DNA from: Basidiobolus meristosporus CBS 931.73
Lineage: Eukaryota > Basidiobolomycota > Basidiobolomycetes > Basidiobolales > Basidiobolaceae
Assembly (NCBI GenBank): GCA_002104905.1
Contig: MCFE01000166.1
Location: 1-64,000, forward strand
DNA: 64,000 nt
Direction of reading: 5' to 3'
Positions 43,201 to 56,109 of this stretch are shown here, piece after piece. A program made the translations under genes and the position numbers. The stretch's first letter is position 1. Every line of letters starts with the position of its first letter. The notes under the pieces were generated by a model. It saw only the letters and a list, made by a program, of their open reading frames with translations, was not told the DNA's origin and searched no databases.

Positions 43201-43778
43201 TCCATATGCATGGTTTAAGGTCAAATCCTTGGTTCTGAGCTCTAGGGCATCTACAAGGCCCTGCAGCTGGTCTATCATGCTATTCAGGTTGGTTACCATC
43301 ATATTCTCATCAGTGACTGGTAAACCCACAGATTGTATCATATCCACCAATAGAGTAATTCTGTAATTAGATTTTCCATTTCTTTTCCTGTCAGCATCCT
43401 GTAATAAGGATTTTTTTGTCTAGGTTACATTTTCTCAACTGCTGAACATCAGTGGGAGGTGTCTTCTAATGCCTTCAAGGCATTTTTTGCTGTTTCTGCT
43501 CTTGAGGATTGAACTAGCAATTTGTCATTGACCTTAAGGCAAATGCAGATAAAGGCACTTGTCCCTTCTTCTGGTACTTTAAGGCTACCTCTTGCACACT
43601 TTTAGTAGGGCATTCTTCTCCCATGACAATATCCCAAAGGCATCTTTCTTGTAGCAGCATCCTTGTCTTCACCTTCCTCACTTGGTAGATGGACCCAGCC
43701 ATCTATTCAGCAGACAGAAATATTCCAGTATTAGCAGTAGTAGATACTGCAGAGAGTGACAGCTTGGGGCTCATCACC
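40287..43778 (-). mobile_element. Ty1/copia element internal region, RT core deleted
   Basis: Order on the minus strand: gag from ATG at about 43774 (MSPKLSLSAVSTTANTG; GSIYQVRKVKTRMLLQERCL), zinc knuckle about 43090-43014, protease/pre-integrase relic 42835-42641 (FKAVLYVPQIDNHLHSVS), integrase 42373-41709 (HSDLCGPMQ, IVDYTRCIWVYF, RIFGCVAYAKEG), and RT start 41324-41133 (GCRWVLKTKYKADGTVKGYKA). Then it passes quickly to the PYQYMINISVYITLGTHPDI and HNQNYGSDHIAAV blocks. The polymerase motifs in between are missing, and stops interrupt every domain. Confidence 0.85.
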
Positions 43779-44124
43779 TGTTTAGCAAGTATTGGAAATA
43801 TTGGAAGTGATTGGGAGGACAAGTAGAATATGTAGCTCTCACATACAATTTATTGAATGTCAAAGTAGTATTTATGCCTTTACATGGTTTTGGTATAGCA
43901 GCCATGAGCAATACATTCAGGAAGTTCCCAAGAACATGTGTGCAAAGGTTGAGGCTATTTGGACAAGTTCAGGAAACTCATGTTCTAGGAACCTGATATT
44001 TTGGTGAGAATAGTCCAAGTAAGTCCAACAAGGAACTTGGACAGTATTCTTCAGGATTGGTAGGTTGTGATCCAAGTGAATAAGTTAGGTGAATATTTAG
44101 ATGGGATTACATATTTTTATAACA
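43779..44124 (-). repeat. Copia-family LTR (5' LTR of element 40287-43778)
   Basis: 346 bp, TGTTTAGCAAG to TTTATAACA. The gag ATG of the adjoining element begins about 4 nt from its edge. Confidence 0.85.
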
Positions 44125-46190
44125 CCAATGCACATCAAATTGGTGCAATGCACCCTGCTCAAGGGTATTAGTGCAGATTGGACAGACATGAGCTGGTGCA
44201 TTAGCATTGCAGGGCCTGGTAATGAATCTTGCAAGGGAGCTGCTGCAATCTGGTTGCTGTTTACTGCAGTATGTCTTCTTCCTCTTAGAGCTCACCTTCA
44301 GATTCCTTAAGTTATTCACTTACCCCCTATCTGATACTTTGGAGCTGCTGCCTTAATGGGTTGCACTTGGAAGCCACTTAACTCTAATAGTATATCAAGT
44401 AGTAGATAATTCATCTGAGGCAAAAGCTCATTTAATATGTTCCTGGTTCCCAAAGCTGAGGTGCAAGCTGACACATCTGGCTCATACTGCATATATTGCA
44501 CATGGGATTGTTTCCTTATCAAATCCCCTCACTTTCAGCTCATTCTTGATTTCTATACTTGTCTTACTATATTTCTTCTTACATACATCTGCTGGCATCT
44601 TGATGTAAAACTTGTACCACAGCTCTCTACTCAAACTCTTCTATCTCTGTCAAGTCTCCAAGGCACCCAGCTCTGCTATATATATTACTATTATGAAGCA
44701 ATTATCCATATTTTATCCTGTCAGTATTATCCCATTCTACCTTGCCCATATAATCAGTATTATTGCCATATGATGTTTACTCTGATTAGTTATTAGCATT
44801 AGTTATACCAGATACTATTAGGCTTTGTAATCAGTGTTTGTATATACATTAGGCAAGTACTAATGTCAGGACCCATGACATATAGGCCAAATCCATGTTA
44901 TTATCCCTTCATTTTCAATACTGTTTATGGTATCTCCATGTTACACAGGTTTCAGACAACTGATCTTTGATTAGTTGAATGTGCTTAGCATTTTGCTACC
45001 TTTGAGGACCTTCTTTGAGTATTTTTAGCTCTTAGCAATGCCATCCAGAATTCCACTGATGCCAGGAATCTTCTAGAGCGTTGTCATCAGTAGTGACTGG
45101 GCAATCTGGAAAAGTATTTAAGGGAAGCCAATCTCCCATAATAAATCATCCCCTCTATCAGTAACACTTCTCCCTTATTGATTATCAGTTCATCACTGCA
45201 TTTACCTTCAACAGTTCCACCTCAAAACTGCCATCAAAGAGCTTTTCAGGGTAGTGCGCAAGACACACAGAGGCCTTTGGAAACACTTGGGATATATTGA
45301 CAATGACACCAGCAGCTTAGGCCCAGATGTTACTGCATCCAGCAGACACCTCACACACCTTGAGTTGTGTAGTTTCTCCCAGGAGTATCTCTACACCACC
45401 ACAATAGAACAAGTTTAATATATATAAAGACTAATGTGTTTGTTGAACATTCCATGTGCTATTATATGATGCATCCTGGGTTACCAACATAGATAAAATT
45501 GCATCAGTTGCAGATTTCCTGTTGATTATAGACTTGTGAGTAACTCAATAATATAATCACCAAGTCACTGTTTGGTGATGATATTTGCAACAGAATGATG
45601 GGATACATGGCAATTGCTGAAGATTTAATCATAATGTGCAAAAAATCAGATAAATTAAGCTGATTGTACCGAATCAACTGATGGCACCTCTACTGGATCA
45701 CATACCAATTTTGATATGACTTACTCATCTGAATGGTCTTTTCTCATCAACCCAATCACTCCCACCAGATTCCCTTTTGACACATTGGAGGAGATCTGTA
45801 CCATGCACTCTGGATCATCTACCATGATCCACTCAAGGAGAACACTTGTTAAGCTTCTCTTCAATTACAAGAAGTATTGCCCTGCAAGGGTTCATCCCAC
45901 CATATATGGTACCAAAAGTCCCAGAAGATTTCACTCCTAGCTGACAACAATATAGAACTACCTTGCAGCTGGTATAAATGACTCAGAACAGTCTTGAAGT
46001 GCTATGTACTGAGGCTCCAATAAACTTTCATATCCTTGAGTATTCAGCAACAGGTTCCATATTGGGAGTATTTTGGATACCTTCCCAGTAAGGATTATCA
46101 GACCTTTTAGAGGGTAGAGATACTATTACTCTAGAAATGCAAGGCACACTGAGTGAAGTTTCCAGCACTGTTGGACATAGCATGTAATGT
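44125..46190. other. Unassigned transposon-compartment sequence
   Basis: Short frames only. A minus-strand piece at 44319-44107 contains HVCPICTNTLEQGALHQFD, Cys/His-rich but not assignable. No gene supported. Confidence 0.4.
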
Positions 46191-46556
46191 CATCTAGCTT
46201 AGTTAGTCATATTCTGGAAGTAGGCATGACAAAGCACTCTGGGTAGAGAATCATCCAGAATTCAGAAGAGGACAGAAATGTATGGCAGACTTGGCTTGTA
46301 TAGGAGAGGATTGTCAGAGATTTGGATGTATTAAAGCTTGTAGGAAGCCAGGGAACAGCATGTGTGGAAGGAAGCCAAAGCTATTCAATGGGATCTTTCA
46401 TTGTTTCAGAGTTAGGGTGAAGCATATATTTGGTTATCAAGAGAGATTTGGCATATTGGCAGGTAAATACAGAGGAAAGTCATATATAGGAGAAGACAGC
46501 AGAATAGGTGAGATAGTCAAAATACTTATAAAAGCACATTTAATCATTTAAGATGA
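46190..46556 (+). mobile_element. PIF/Harbinger-like DDE transposase C-terminal remnant
   Basis: Translates to KCMADLACIGEDCQRFGCIK, then KLFNGIFHCFRVRVKHIFGY and QERFGILAGKYRGKSYIGED, then IGEIVKILIKAHLII. The order GEY/ADxxY-like, FN..., R...E-like and F-iL resembles the end of DDE_Tnp_4 transposases. It is short and isolated. Confidence 0.45.
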
Positions 46557-46679
46557 CATCCACTGAGAGATATCTGTCCAGAGCCTGATGATGTGTAAAT
46601 AAAGAAAGAAATGCATGATTCTGAGCAACATAAGCAAGATTAAATAAAGTTATCAGTAACCTGAACCCACCACTGGCAT

Positions 46680-47463
46680 CAAAGTAGATATTATGGTGCC
46701 CAATTGTGCTTTAGCGTGCTGGATCAATACAATCTGCTGTGTGTCCTTTCCTATTGCAGTAGTTTTAAGGCAGGTTACTGTTGCCTTTAGAGTATCTTGA
46801 GTACCTTCTTTGTTGATGATTATTGCTCATTAAAGCATTTTCTGCTTCCTTCATATTGGTGCTAACTTTCTTAATTCTTCATCCAGGAGCATTTCATGTA
46901 AGTGATTTAGGGTCAAAGTTTGAGTTCTGGACTCTATGAAATATACCAGGCCCTAAAACTTACTTTTCTGGTTATTCAAGATGATAAGACTCACATCTTT
47001 TCTGTAGCTGGTATGCTCACAGATTTCATGCCATCAGCCAACAGTTTGACTCTGCTGATTAGATCTTTTGTTGCTTCACCTGGCAACATCTGTTCAGTAA
47101 AGAATGGTTGTCTAAGATACACTTGTAACTGAGCATGACTGCTGGTGTCTTCTAATGCCCTCCAGGCATTCTCTACTTTTTTGCTCTTGAGTATTGAGTT
47201 AACAATTTGACTTCAGCATTAAGGCAAATGCAGTTAAAGGCATTTGCTATTTCCTCTGGTACTCTGAGGCTACCTATTTCACCCTGTTTGGATGGCATTC
47301 ATCTCCCATGCAAATATCTCAAAGTCCTCTTTCTTGTAGCAGCATCTTCATCTTCAACATCCACACTTGGTAGTTAGACCCATCCAGCTCTTCAGCAGAG
47401 GAAAATATTCCAGTAATAGCAGTAGTAGACATTGCAGAGAGTGATAGCTTGGGGCTCATCACC
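46680..47463 (-). mobile_element. Copia gag remnant
   Basis: The minus strand begins MSPKLSLSAMSTTAITG, then SAEELDGSNYQVWMLKMKML and, further left, a zinc-knuckle relic near 46740-46780. Stops throughout. It adjoins the LTR 47464-47809. Confidence 0.75.
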
Positions 47464-47809
47464 TGTTGTAAGAGTATTGGAAATATTGGAAGTGTTTAGG
47501 AGGATAGTAGATCAAGTGGCTTTCACTTGGCAATTTATTGAATGTAAAAGTAGTATTTGTACCTTTACATCATCTTGGCCTAGCAGCCACAGAGAATACA
47601 TTTAGGAAGCTCCCAGAATCATGTGCCCAAAGTCTGAGGCTGCTTGGACAACTTTGAGAATTCTCATGTTCTAGGCACCTGATATTTTGGTGAAATTACT
47701 CAAGGTAAACCCCAACAAAGAATTTGATCATTAATCTGTATGCTTTGTAGATAATGATCTAGGAGACTAAATTAGGGAAATATCAGGTAGAATCACAAGC
47801 TTTACAACA
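47464..47809 (-). repeat. Copia-family LTR
   Basis: 346 bp, TGTTGTAAGAG to TTTACAACA, with gag start on its left. Confidence 0.85.
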
Positions 47810-48096
47810 CGACTTAATGATTCATTTAATGGAAAAGTAGCATTTATATTTTTATATGGTCTTAGCAAAGAACACAGGGAGTATGCTCAGAAAGGTCCTA
47901 GTTGCATGTGACAAAAGCTTAGGGTTGTCTGGACAGCCTTGTCAAATTCCATGTCCTGGACACCTGATATTTTAGTGAAAGATTCCAAGTCTATTGTCTA
48001 AAAGGATATAATTGGAATTTTCTAAGACTTGTGGGCAGTGCTTGAAGTGACCAGGTTAGGTGGATAGTTTGGTCAAACTCAAGATTTTCAATACAA
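47810..48096 (-). repeat. Truncated, diverged copia LTR
   Basis: Lacks about the first 60 bp. From GACTTAATGATTCATTTAAT onward it follows the LTR order to TTTTCAATACAA and lies head-to-tail against 47464-47809. Confidence 0.65.
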
Positions 48097-48099
48097 AGG

Positions 48100-48265
48100 A
48101 GGTACCTTGGACCTTTTAAACTCAACAGCAACCATTCTAGTTGCAAATGAAAAAGGAAAGTATATACATCAAACTAACTCTTCAGAAGGCAAGATAATCA
48201 GAAGAAAGAGCACTCATATGGATATGATGTGATCCACACCCATAGCATTGCAAATTTTGCAGGAG
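48100..48265 (+). mobile_element. Copia zinc-knuckle remnant (+ strand)
   Basis: AAAGGAGGTACCTTGGACC and the following bases correspond to the gag tail seen at 34700-34850. Decayed. Confidence 0.5.
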
Positions 48266-48269
48266 TGCC

Positions 48270-48592
48270 TTAGTATTCTCTTTACTTAGTTACTTGGGTT
48301 GCAGTTTACAGCCTGTATAGGGCTCTGATCATATTCCTGGTGGGATTGACTTGAAATATTCTCACCAAAGCTTCAGGTATCCAGAGAATCTAGTTGTATA
48401 GTGTTGTATAGCAGCTCTCAATCTGCACACATGTTTTTGGGACCTTGCTACATATGTTTAATGGGCTTGTTTTGCCAAGACCAGTAAGAGTATAAGAACC
48501 ACTTTTACACTCAATGAGTCATAAAGTTAACACTACCCATCCTACTGGTTTTCCCATTTACTTGTGTTATCTACAAAGCACTTACAATACAT
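48270..48592 (+). repeat. Copia LTR, reverse orientation
   Basis: CTGGTGGGATTGACTTGAAA, then TCTGCACACATGTTTTTGGG and the end ACTTACAATACA follow the reversed LTR order. No clear target duplication. Confidence 0.6.
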
Positions 48593-48689
48593 TGACTTGG
48601 AGTAAATGCACTCAACTCAACCACAAAAAAAGAGTCTCAACTGTGGAATATTGTCTCTGCAGCCTTCCTGCACTCTTTACATCAACAGA

Positions 48690-49960
48690 ACTTTTTACCT
48701 GAGATCACCAAAATGCAGCTGAGAAGGTTTTCATGGGAGATGACAAAATACTTCATGCAGTTAGATATGGAGCTATCAAAATACGCATCCAGAAGTAATA
48801 AAGGGAGCCAAATGCTAACCCTCCAAGAAGTAATCTACATATCAGAAATAGTTAAGGATCTATTATCTCTAAGCAAGGACACCGCAAAAAGACTTAGTTT
48901 TAGTTTTCAGAATTCTGGTTGTAGATTCCTAATTAAAATGGTACTCTTGTTGCCTCAGGTATTATTTTTTAGACTACATACAAGCTCACTTATGCTCCTT
49001 CATATTGGGAAACTAGCAACAGTAACCTATATATGGAAACACCAATGCTTTGAAGCAGGATATATGTACACACTGATGCTTTTTATTCAAGCAAAACAAG
49101 AAATTATCAGTGCATTTCCAGAATAAGCATTCATTCTCCAGCTAAATGTCAGCACAGCAAAGTTTGTAGATATTGGAAATAAGCCACAGATCAGTCCAAA
49201 GGCATGGGGTAATCAAGCCTAAGTAAAACAAGATCTGATTTACTCAGGTCTATCTGAGCCTAGGCAAACTTACACTTGAGGAGAAAGAAGCATACAATTG
49301 CATGTATTGGTACCTATACAAAATACAATGATCATATTCCTAGAGAAGGAAGCTCTGTCAAAGCTCAGGGAGCATATAGCTATATTGAAGAGTGAAACTG
49401 GTGGGATAATAAAGCAAGTGCAACCTAATACTGATAGATAATAGAGCACAATACTTTTAGACCATCTCAGCAAAATATATGAATAGAGCCAGTGAGTACT
49501 GTGCCATACACTTCACAGCAAAATAGGGTTTTAGGTTGTGTAAATAGACCAATGAATGATGCAGCAAGACTTATCATCCATGATCAACAGCTATCATGTA
49601 CGACTTGCTCCATTGATAGTACCACATTAAGCCATGAGTGCCAAATGATGCCACAATATGGCAGGAAGGCCAAGTGGACCTATAATTGGCCACAGAGTGT
49701 GAACATACTTCTTCATGCAAAGAAGTCCCTGTGTTTCACCTTTAGTGCTTGCAAAAATCCATTTTTTGCCCTTCTTTTGGGATCAATGGTGTGCATGATG
49801 TGAAAGAGCACAGAAGGACTGAAGACCTGTATCTGGTACTCAATACCCATGGCACTCTGCATCTAGCCCCTTCAGCTTATCACATGTCACAAAAATGCAA
49901 GGCACTATCTAAGACCATATTTAAGTATTAGCCCTAAAGTAAATCCTAGACAAAGCACTT
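48690..49960 (+). mobile_element. Copia pol remnant (protease-integrase), + strand
   Basis: Frames contain LTLQEVIYISEIVKDLLSLS (protease end), MLLHIGKLATVTYIWKHQ, and an integrase tail TVPYTSQQNRVLGCVNRPMN, AARLIIHDQQ, then NTHGTLHLAP. Frameshifts and stops separate the pieces. Confidence 0.65.
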
Positions 49961-50758
49961 AGAGTATTAGATATTGCTAGTGGACAAAGATGATGCCTTA
50001 CAATTTTATGAGCTCATCATGCAGACCATTGATCGCAAAAAAGTGCAAAAAATGGATTATTGCCAGGGCAATGGGCAAAACACAGGAGCTGCTTTTCATG
50101 AGAATGAAGAACTATGTTTAACACTCTATGGCCATGCTTGGATCTGCTATGCATTGCAGGCACAAAATGGCACTATTTGGCACTCATGGCTCAATGTGGC
50201 AATATCCAATGGAACAGGTTTATAATATTTAGGCAAAATTGGTTGTCACAGCAGGATAGCATGATGAGAGGAGCTACAGGGGAATACTTTGCAGCTCTAC
50301 ACCATTTAAGGCACAGTGTGGGAGCACACCAAGTGCATAGCACCTGAAAATATTAAGTTGCACAGCATTTGCTAATGACCGCCCAGACATTGGTCTAGAT
50401 ATGAGCCAAAGAGTGTAAAATGCATATTCATTCAAACCTACTCTACTCTGAAAAAGCAAAAAAGCTGATCAAGCCCATGCATGCAATAAATGTTGAAAGC
50501 TCACAATTATTTGACAAGATTACAGTAGTACCTTGCTGGTATTGGTGCTAAATAGGATGATATACTGGATGGTGTTTTAGCAGTTCTTTAGTGAATTTTT
50601 CATGATACACTGATAGTATTATTGTAGTCTACACTTGTTTCAGCAGGTCCAGCTAGGCTGTACATGCAAGTACCATATATGGAAAAAAGCCTCACAGTGT
50701 TTTGATAACCTTGATGTAGATTTTGTATGCATAATGATGATATTGCAGTGGCCTACAG

Positions 50759-53340
50759 CTAGTCATGCACAATGTGCAGTACAAATTTTCCAAATGATAT
50801 TTCCTTTGCCACCATGTGTTCCCTAAAATAGTTGAATACTCCTAGATAATGTTGGAGTTGCTTGGTGCTAGTGAATTTTGGCCATTCAGGAGTATTGACC
50901 AGTTTGAAAGGGTCAAGTTTGTGGCCATCTGGTGTGACTATGAATCCAATTAGATTGATTCTGAGGCAAGCAAAACTGCACTTTTCAGTATTAAGAATCA
51001 GTCCAATGGGTGTCAGTCTATTGATTACATTAATAACATAAGTTTCATGATCATCTTGGTTTGTATAATATGATGACATCACTAACAAGTACTAAGGTGT
51101 ATGGTGCATTCTTCAGTATTATAATTATAACTTTCTGGCACTTGCTGGTTAGTGTCTTTAGGCCAAAGGAAGCTCCCTCAAACATCCATTGCATATTATT
51201 TCAAGTAAAGGCAGTCTTATGCTCATGATCAGGATGGATCTGGAATCAGTGATATGCATCCTGCAAGTCCAATTGGAGAATACTTTTGCACCTGCTAGTG
51301 AGGAAAAGATATCCTGGATTCTTGGAACTGGAAATTTATCATCTTGAAGAAGTTTGTTCAGAGATTTAGGGTCCAAACAGGGTCTCTTCAGAGTTAGATT
51401 TCCATTTGCATCCTTCTTGGATGCAAGTGTCAAAGGGCTTTTGAATGTTGTGTTGACAGGGGCTTGAGTGTTAATTCCATTGTTGGCCCACTTTTGGACT
51501 ATTTTATCAACTAAGTGTTGACATGAATGTGGAATGAGGTATTGTCTCCTCCATGTTAACTCACCAGGTGGGGTTTCTAGTGTAACAATGGATCCAGGAA
51601 TAGTGCAGAAACTGTTCCAGAGAATAGCTTGGTTTCTTTCAATGGCTGGCTGAATTTTCAATTTGACTGATTGAGAATACACTTGAATTGTTGGGGTTGA
51701 CTCCTCTGCTTCTGGATGGGGAGAGATAATCTCAGGAGTCTGATCTGTTCTGGGTGGCTGAGACTTGGTGATTCCAGGATATGAAACTGGTAGTCCACCT
51801 CTGTGAACGCCAAGTTTGGTGAGGGTGTCTAGACCAATGACTACCTGTGATCCATCTGGAATGTTAATAGCTTCCATTTGATGCATTATAGTCATCAAAC
51901 CACAATGTATGCCAATTGGGTTGGTGATACCAATTCTTGAGGTGGAGAGATCCTTAGCTGCAAGTATGGTTCTTCCTGGTTGCTTTTCTGCTTCCAATTT
52001 GCGCTATCAGACTATTTTGGGTGTTACAAAAGAGTTGGATGATCCAGTATCCAGTAGTGCTACATATGATTGACCATTGTACTTGAGTGGCACCTCCATA
52101 GCTTTTGGCTGCACAATTGGTTGCTTCTTCTCTTGAACACTTGCAATTTTAGCCAAAATTTCAAAGAGGTCATGATAATCTTGAACTGTAAGTTCTTCAT
52201 ATGCTTCCTCATATGCTGTTGTTTCATTGGTTGAATTTTCATCTAGGATCTGGGTAATCTTTGCCAATGGTGTAGAGTTCTTCTCAGGACAGGCGGTGAT
52301 CTATGTCCCAACTTTCCACATTCAAAGCATTTGTCATCAGCATATGGATTATCAGTTTTGGTATTTTGCTGCTTCTCTGATGTGTTTCCTGACTTGTTTG
52401 ACTACTTAGTGATGCATTTGCATTCACTAGTAGAGTGATAGCATCTTCCATGAAACTCACAATGCCTTGTAGCTGCTGACTTCTTCTTAGTCATATGACT
52501 GCTCTCTTTTTGGGTTGTTGCTGCATCTTGAGTTGAGTTGCCTGAAGCCTGGCTAACAGCTGCAGTCAGGGTGATTGCAAGTGTACATATCTCTGAGATT
52601 TTGTCATAAGTGCATTCAGGGTTGTATGCTTTGACAATAGCAATATTGTTCAATAGCTGGTGTAAAAAGTTTGAAAGAAATAAGAAGTAAACAATGGATT
52701 GTCTTCACTAACTCCAGCTAATCTCAGTTATATCTGGAATCTATCACAGAAGTGTTGCACAGACTCACCTTTTTGTATTTTAGTTTTCCTTAAGTTTCAG
52801 TTTAGATGTGCTTTCTTGAGGGGATCTTCAAAATGGCCGCAAAAGAGGTTCTGGGCAACTTTCCATGTGCTATTCAGAGGAATATTCACTTCAACCCAGT
52901 CAGCATCTTGCATGGTGAAACACAGAGGTAGAAGTCTAGCCCAATTTGTGTTGGGGTCTAGCTGGTGTGCAGCTAAGACATGACCAAACTTGTAAATAAA
53001 CTTAATAGGATTCTCTACAGCATTGGCTCCTTCAGCATAAAGAGGCAAGGATCTTGGGACAACCACCAGGGCAGGTCAAGAGGGAGATGTAGATCTGTAG
53101 GATCCAAAGGCATGCCTTTTTGGTGGCTGATGCAGTGCAAGGCTTGGTGGATTTTCAATGTTGTCAATTACAATGGCAACATTCCCCAGGGCTTCTTTGA
53201 TAGTTCCAATCTCATTGGGATATCCAGAAATAACTTCAAGAAGTTTATCTCTATAATGATTGTAGATCTTGTCTTGGCAAGCTTTGAGTGTTCAAGCATC
53301 AAAGTTTTTCTTTTGCTTGCTGCTGAGGACATATTGCAAA
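50759..53340 (-). mobile_element. Ty3/gypsy remnant A: gag, protease and RT
   Basis: On the minus strand: gag 53340-52797 (SLPLYAEGANAVENPIKFIY), zinc knuckle at 52440-52480 (CEFHGRCYHSTSEC), protease 52267-52007 (VALLDTGSSNSFVTP, catalytic Asp kept), RT 51997-51158 (VQKWANNGINTQAPVNTTF, FPVPRIQDIFSSLAGAKVFS) and, after an internal loss of the catalytic palm, 51088-50759 (GFIVTPDGHKLD, LQHYLGVFNYFREHM). Stops and shifts make it inactive. RNase H and integrase do not follow on the left. Confidence 0.8.
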
Positions 53341-53344
53341 GCTG

Positions 53345-54440
53345 TTGAATGTGATGGAATTCAACAAAAAAATGTTGTATCCATAAGAAAAGTGTAATAA
53401 AACTCTTTGAATGAGCTAACTGAACCTAAGTGACAACTAAGCTCAGAATCTTAGAATTGTCAAGGGTGACAGAAATATTAACAGAGAAGTTCTGGTCTAA
53501 TATTGGTTTTGTATATATTTGAGTTGGGCTGTAAATGCCACATAGTTGGTTTGCCATACAGGCTAGGCTTGATGTTCTTGGGAGTGCTAGATATGCTAGG
53601 CTGGGTAGAAACTAGAACAGAATTGTTGAATTCTTAATTTTGCTGAAGCACAATCTTAATTTCATTGAGACACAAACTAAGTCAAAAGGTTCAGTAATCT
53701 TTATTTATGTTCTTTGGATCAAGTTGAATTAGTAAGTGCTAGGAGACTGGACTAATTGAAATCTGTTGGGGTGTTGATTGGTGCATAAGATAAGTAAAAA
53801 ATTGCATCATTAATCAGCTGATGTCTTGGCAACTCCTAAGTGGTTGGATAGATCTCAGATGACTAATCCTTTGGAAAGGCTCAGCAGATCAGTTGAGAAC
53901 ATAATGACCACTTGAGAATTTATCAGGTCTGACAGCTAAAAATAGATTCTGAGGAGTGATAAGATACACCATAACAGGGATTGGTTATGTTTGGGTTAGG
54001 GAAAATCAGTTAGGGCACTAGATTTTCTAACAGAGTGAAATTGGCTAAGTTTTAAATGCTCATGCACCATAGTATTCACTAATACCTGAACTGTTTTTAT
54101 TGAGGTTGCAGCAGCTCCTGATATCCATTTTGCTAGATCAATTGCAGACTAATTTTATTTCCTAATGTAGCTTCTGGCCAGTGACTTATTTGATAGAATC
54201 ATCAACACCCAATTAGATCTTATTTAATACTACTGATTTGACAGATAACACTGATGTACTGATAAGCTAAACATAAAGCTAATTGATTGGACTAAAAGCT
54301 GATCTAACTTAAATATTCTGCCAGTAAGTTATCACAAACTCCCCTACAAATGTTGCAAGGCTTCTCCTGAGTCACTTTTCTTGTGATGCCTATATCTTGA
54401 TGGTTTAGCATTGGCAGCATATCCTACAAGCTTGAGTCTG
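53345..54440. other. Spacer between two gypsy pieces
   Basis: AT-rich and without ORFs. By position it could contain an LTR and leader between an integrase end (right) and a gag start (left), but I cannot delimit one. Confidence 0.4.
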
Positions 54441-54450
54441 TCTCTATAAG

Positions 54451-56023
54451 CTATATCTTCCTGACTATTCCTTTGCTTGTCCAATAGTGGTAAGTTGCAA
54501 ATAGACATTCTCTAATGATCCTGAATAGTCCTGTCCATTGAGGCTCAAGCTTTTTCCAAGTGTTGATTATCAGCAATACAATGTTCCCAACTGCTAATGC
54601 TTCAGGTGTTATAGTCTTATCAAATCCCTGCTTCATCTCTTCTGCACTTGGAGATGCTTTGGCCTATGCCTCTTGACATTTTTTTTCCAGTTACTAGTGC
54701 CTACTTGGCTGACTGAGCTCATCCCTCAATGCATCCAAAAGCTTTGCTTGTGTGAGATGTCCTGGAATTTTTGGTTCACATTCATACAACAATTAAAATG
54801 GCAATTGTTGGGTGGTATTGTGCACTCTAACTCTGCAGGCAAATAGTGCTTGATGTATATAAACATCTAATCTGCTGACAACTCCATTTGCTTTCTTAGT
54901 TAGCATTTTTCCAAATAATCATCAAACTGCTCAGTTACTTCTTTAGTTCAAGAGTGATATGTCAATGTTTTCATGTGTTTGAGCTGCTGCATTTGCAGAT
55001 AAGCTTCCAATATATTTGCCATTAAGTTTGCTTCTCTTTCAGATAATACTTCTTCAGCACAAGCAAGCTTCATCAGGATCACATGGTGGATGAAGCTTGC
55101 ATATTGTTTTTCCTTCTCTGCAGGCACAGCTTTAGCAACTGGCCATTTAGTGACATGGTTGATTAACACTGGATCTGATGGCTGCATTTCCAGGTGGTTG
55201 GCAGTCTTCTAATAAAGTCAATTCCCCATCTCTTAAATGGTCTTACAGGCTCAAAGGAAAAAAGTTTGGCAATTCTTGGTGGTTGGCCTTTGCTAATTTG
55301 GCAACTTGGGCATGTTTTCACCAGCTTCTCAATATGTTATTTCATTCTGGGCTGCTATGCTCTGGTATTCACCAGGCTATGGATCCCTTCAATTCCAAGA
55401 TGTCCAAATCTATTGTGTAGCATATGCATTAGATTCAGACAAGCAACATAAGGGCAATATGCAACAGGGCTTCCATCAGTAATCTGGTAGTGTGTATCAT
55501 CCTGTACAACATATTTGCTCTCTTCATCCCAGATTATCTTCTTGCTATCTTTATCTATCCCATTAGGAGTGGCTTGGTCCTCCAAGTACCTTGGTAATAT
55601 GCTAGGCCAATCTGATTCATGCACCAAGTTGAGTTGCACAACTTGTTCTAGTCTTGATAAGGCATTAGCAGCTATGTTATTTTTCATGATATGGTGTTGT
55701 GGCTAAAGAAGCAGTGTGTTTCCAAAATATTACTAACTAGGGCTCTGAGGATTTACTACCACATCTGCCAAAATTGTTTTGGTATGCAACTGGCCATGTT
55801 TATGGTACAATTGGATAACTATCATTTAGCTGGCAACATATAACCTAAAGACCTTCCTGATGCCTGTCTGTGTCAATAGTTGCACGGCATTCACATTGGA
55901 AAATGCCACCATTACATAGTGTCCAACTTGCCAGGAATCCACCACCATAGGAGGAAAGCATTGCTTACACCCCAGGTATATTCCAATAGTAAGCAGCCTA
56001 AAGAAGCTTATGCAGTCCAACAA
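54451..56023 (-). mobile_element. Ty3/gypsy remnant B: RNase H end and integrase
   Basis: Minus strand: 55687-55355 has the RNase H tail (NNIAANALSRLE) and the integrase zinc motif (LHNRFGHLGIEGIHSL). 55187-54948 has part of the integrase core (DPVLINHVTKWPVAKAVP). 54636-54451 has the C-terminal module (LAVGNIVLLIINTWKKLEPQ, WTGLFRII). The catalytic DDE core is largely lost. Confidence 0.75.
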
Positions 56024-56109
56024 CTTTTGTGAAGCTAGAAAATACTGCCCTCAGTATCAATCAAGCACAAACATTTCCAATATAATCAATGACTAATATT
56101 GCAAATGAC

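Noticed and set aside
52980-53348. 122-codon plus-strand ORF
   Set aside because: Complement of the gypsy gag remnant, which reads recognisably on the minus strand.
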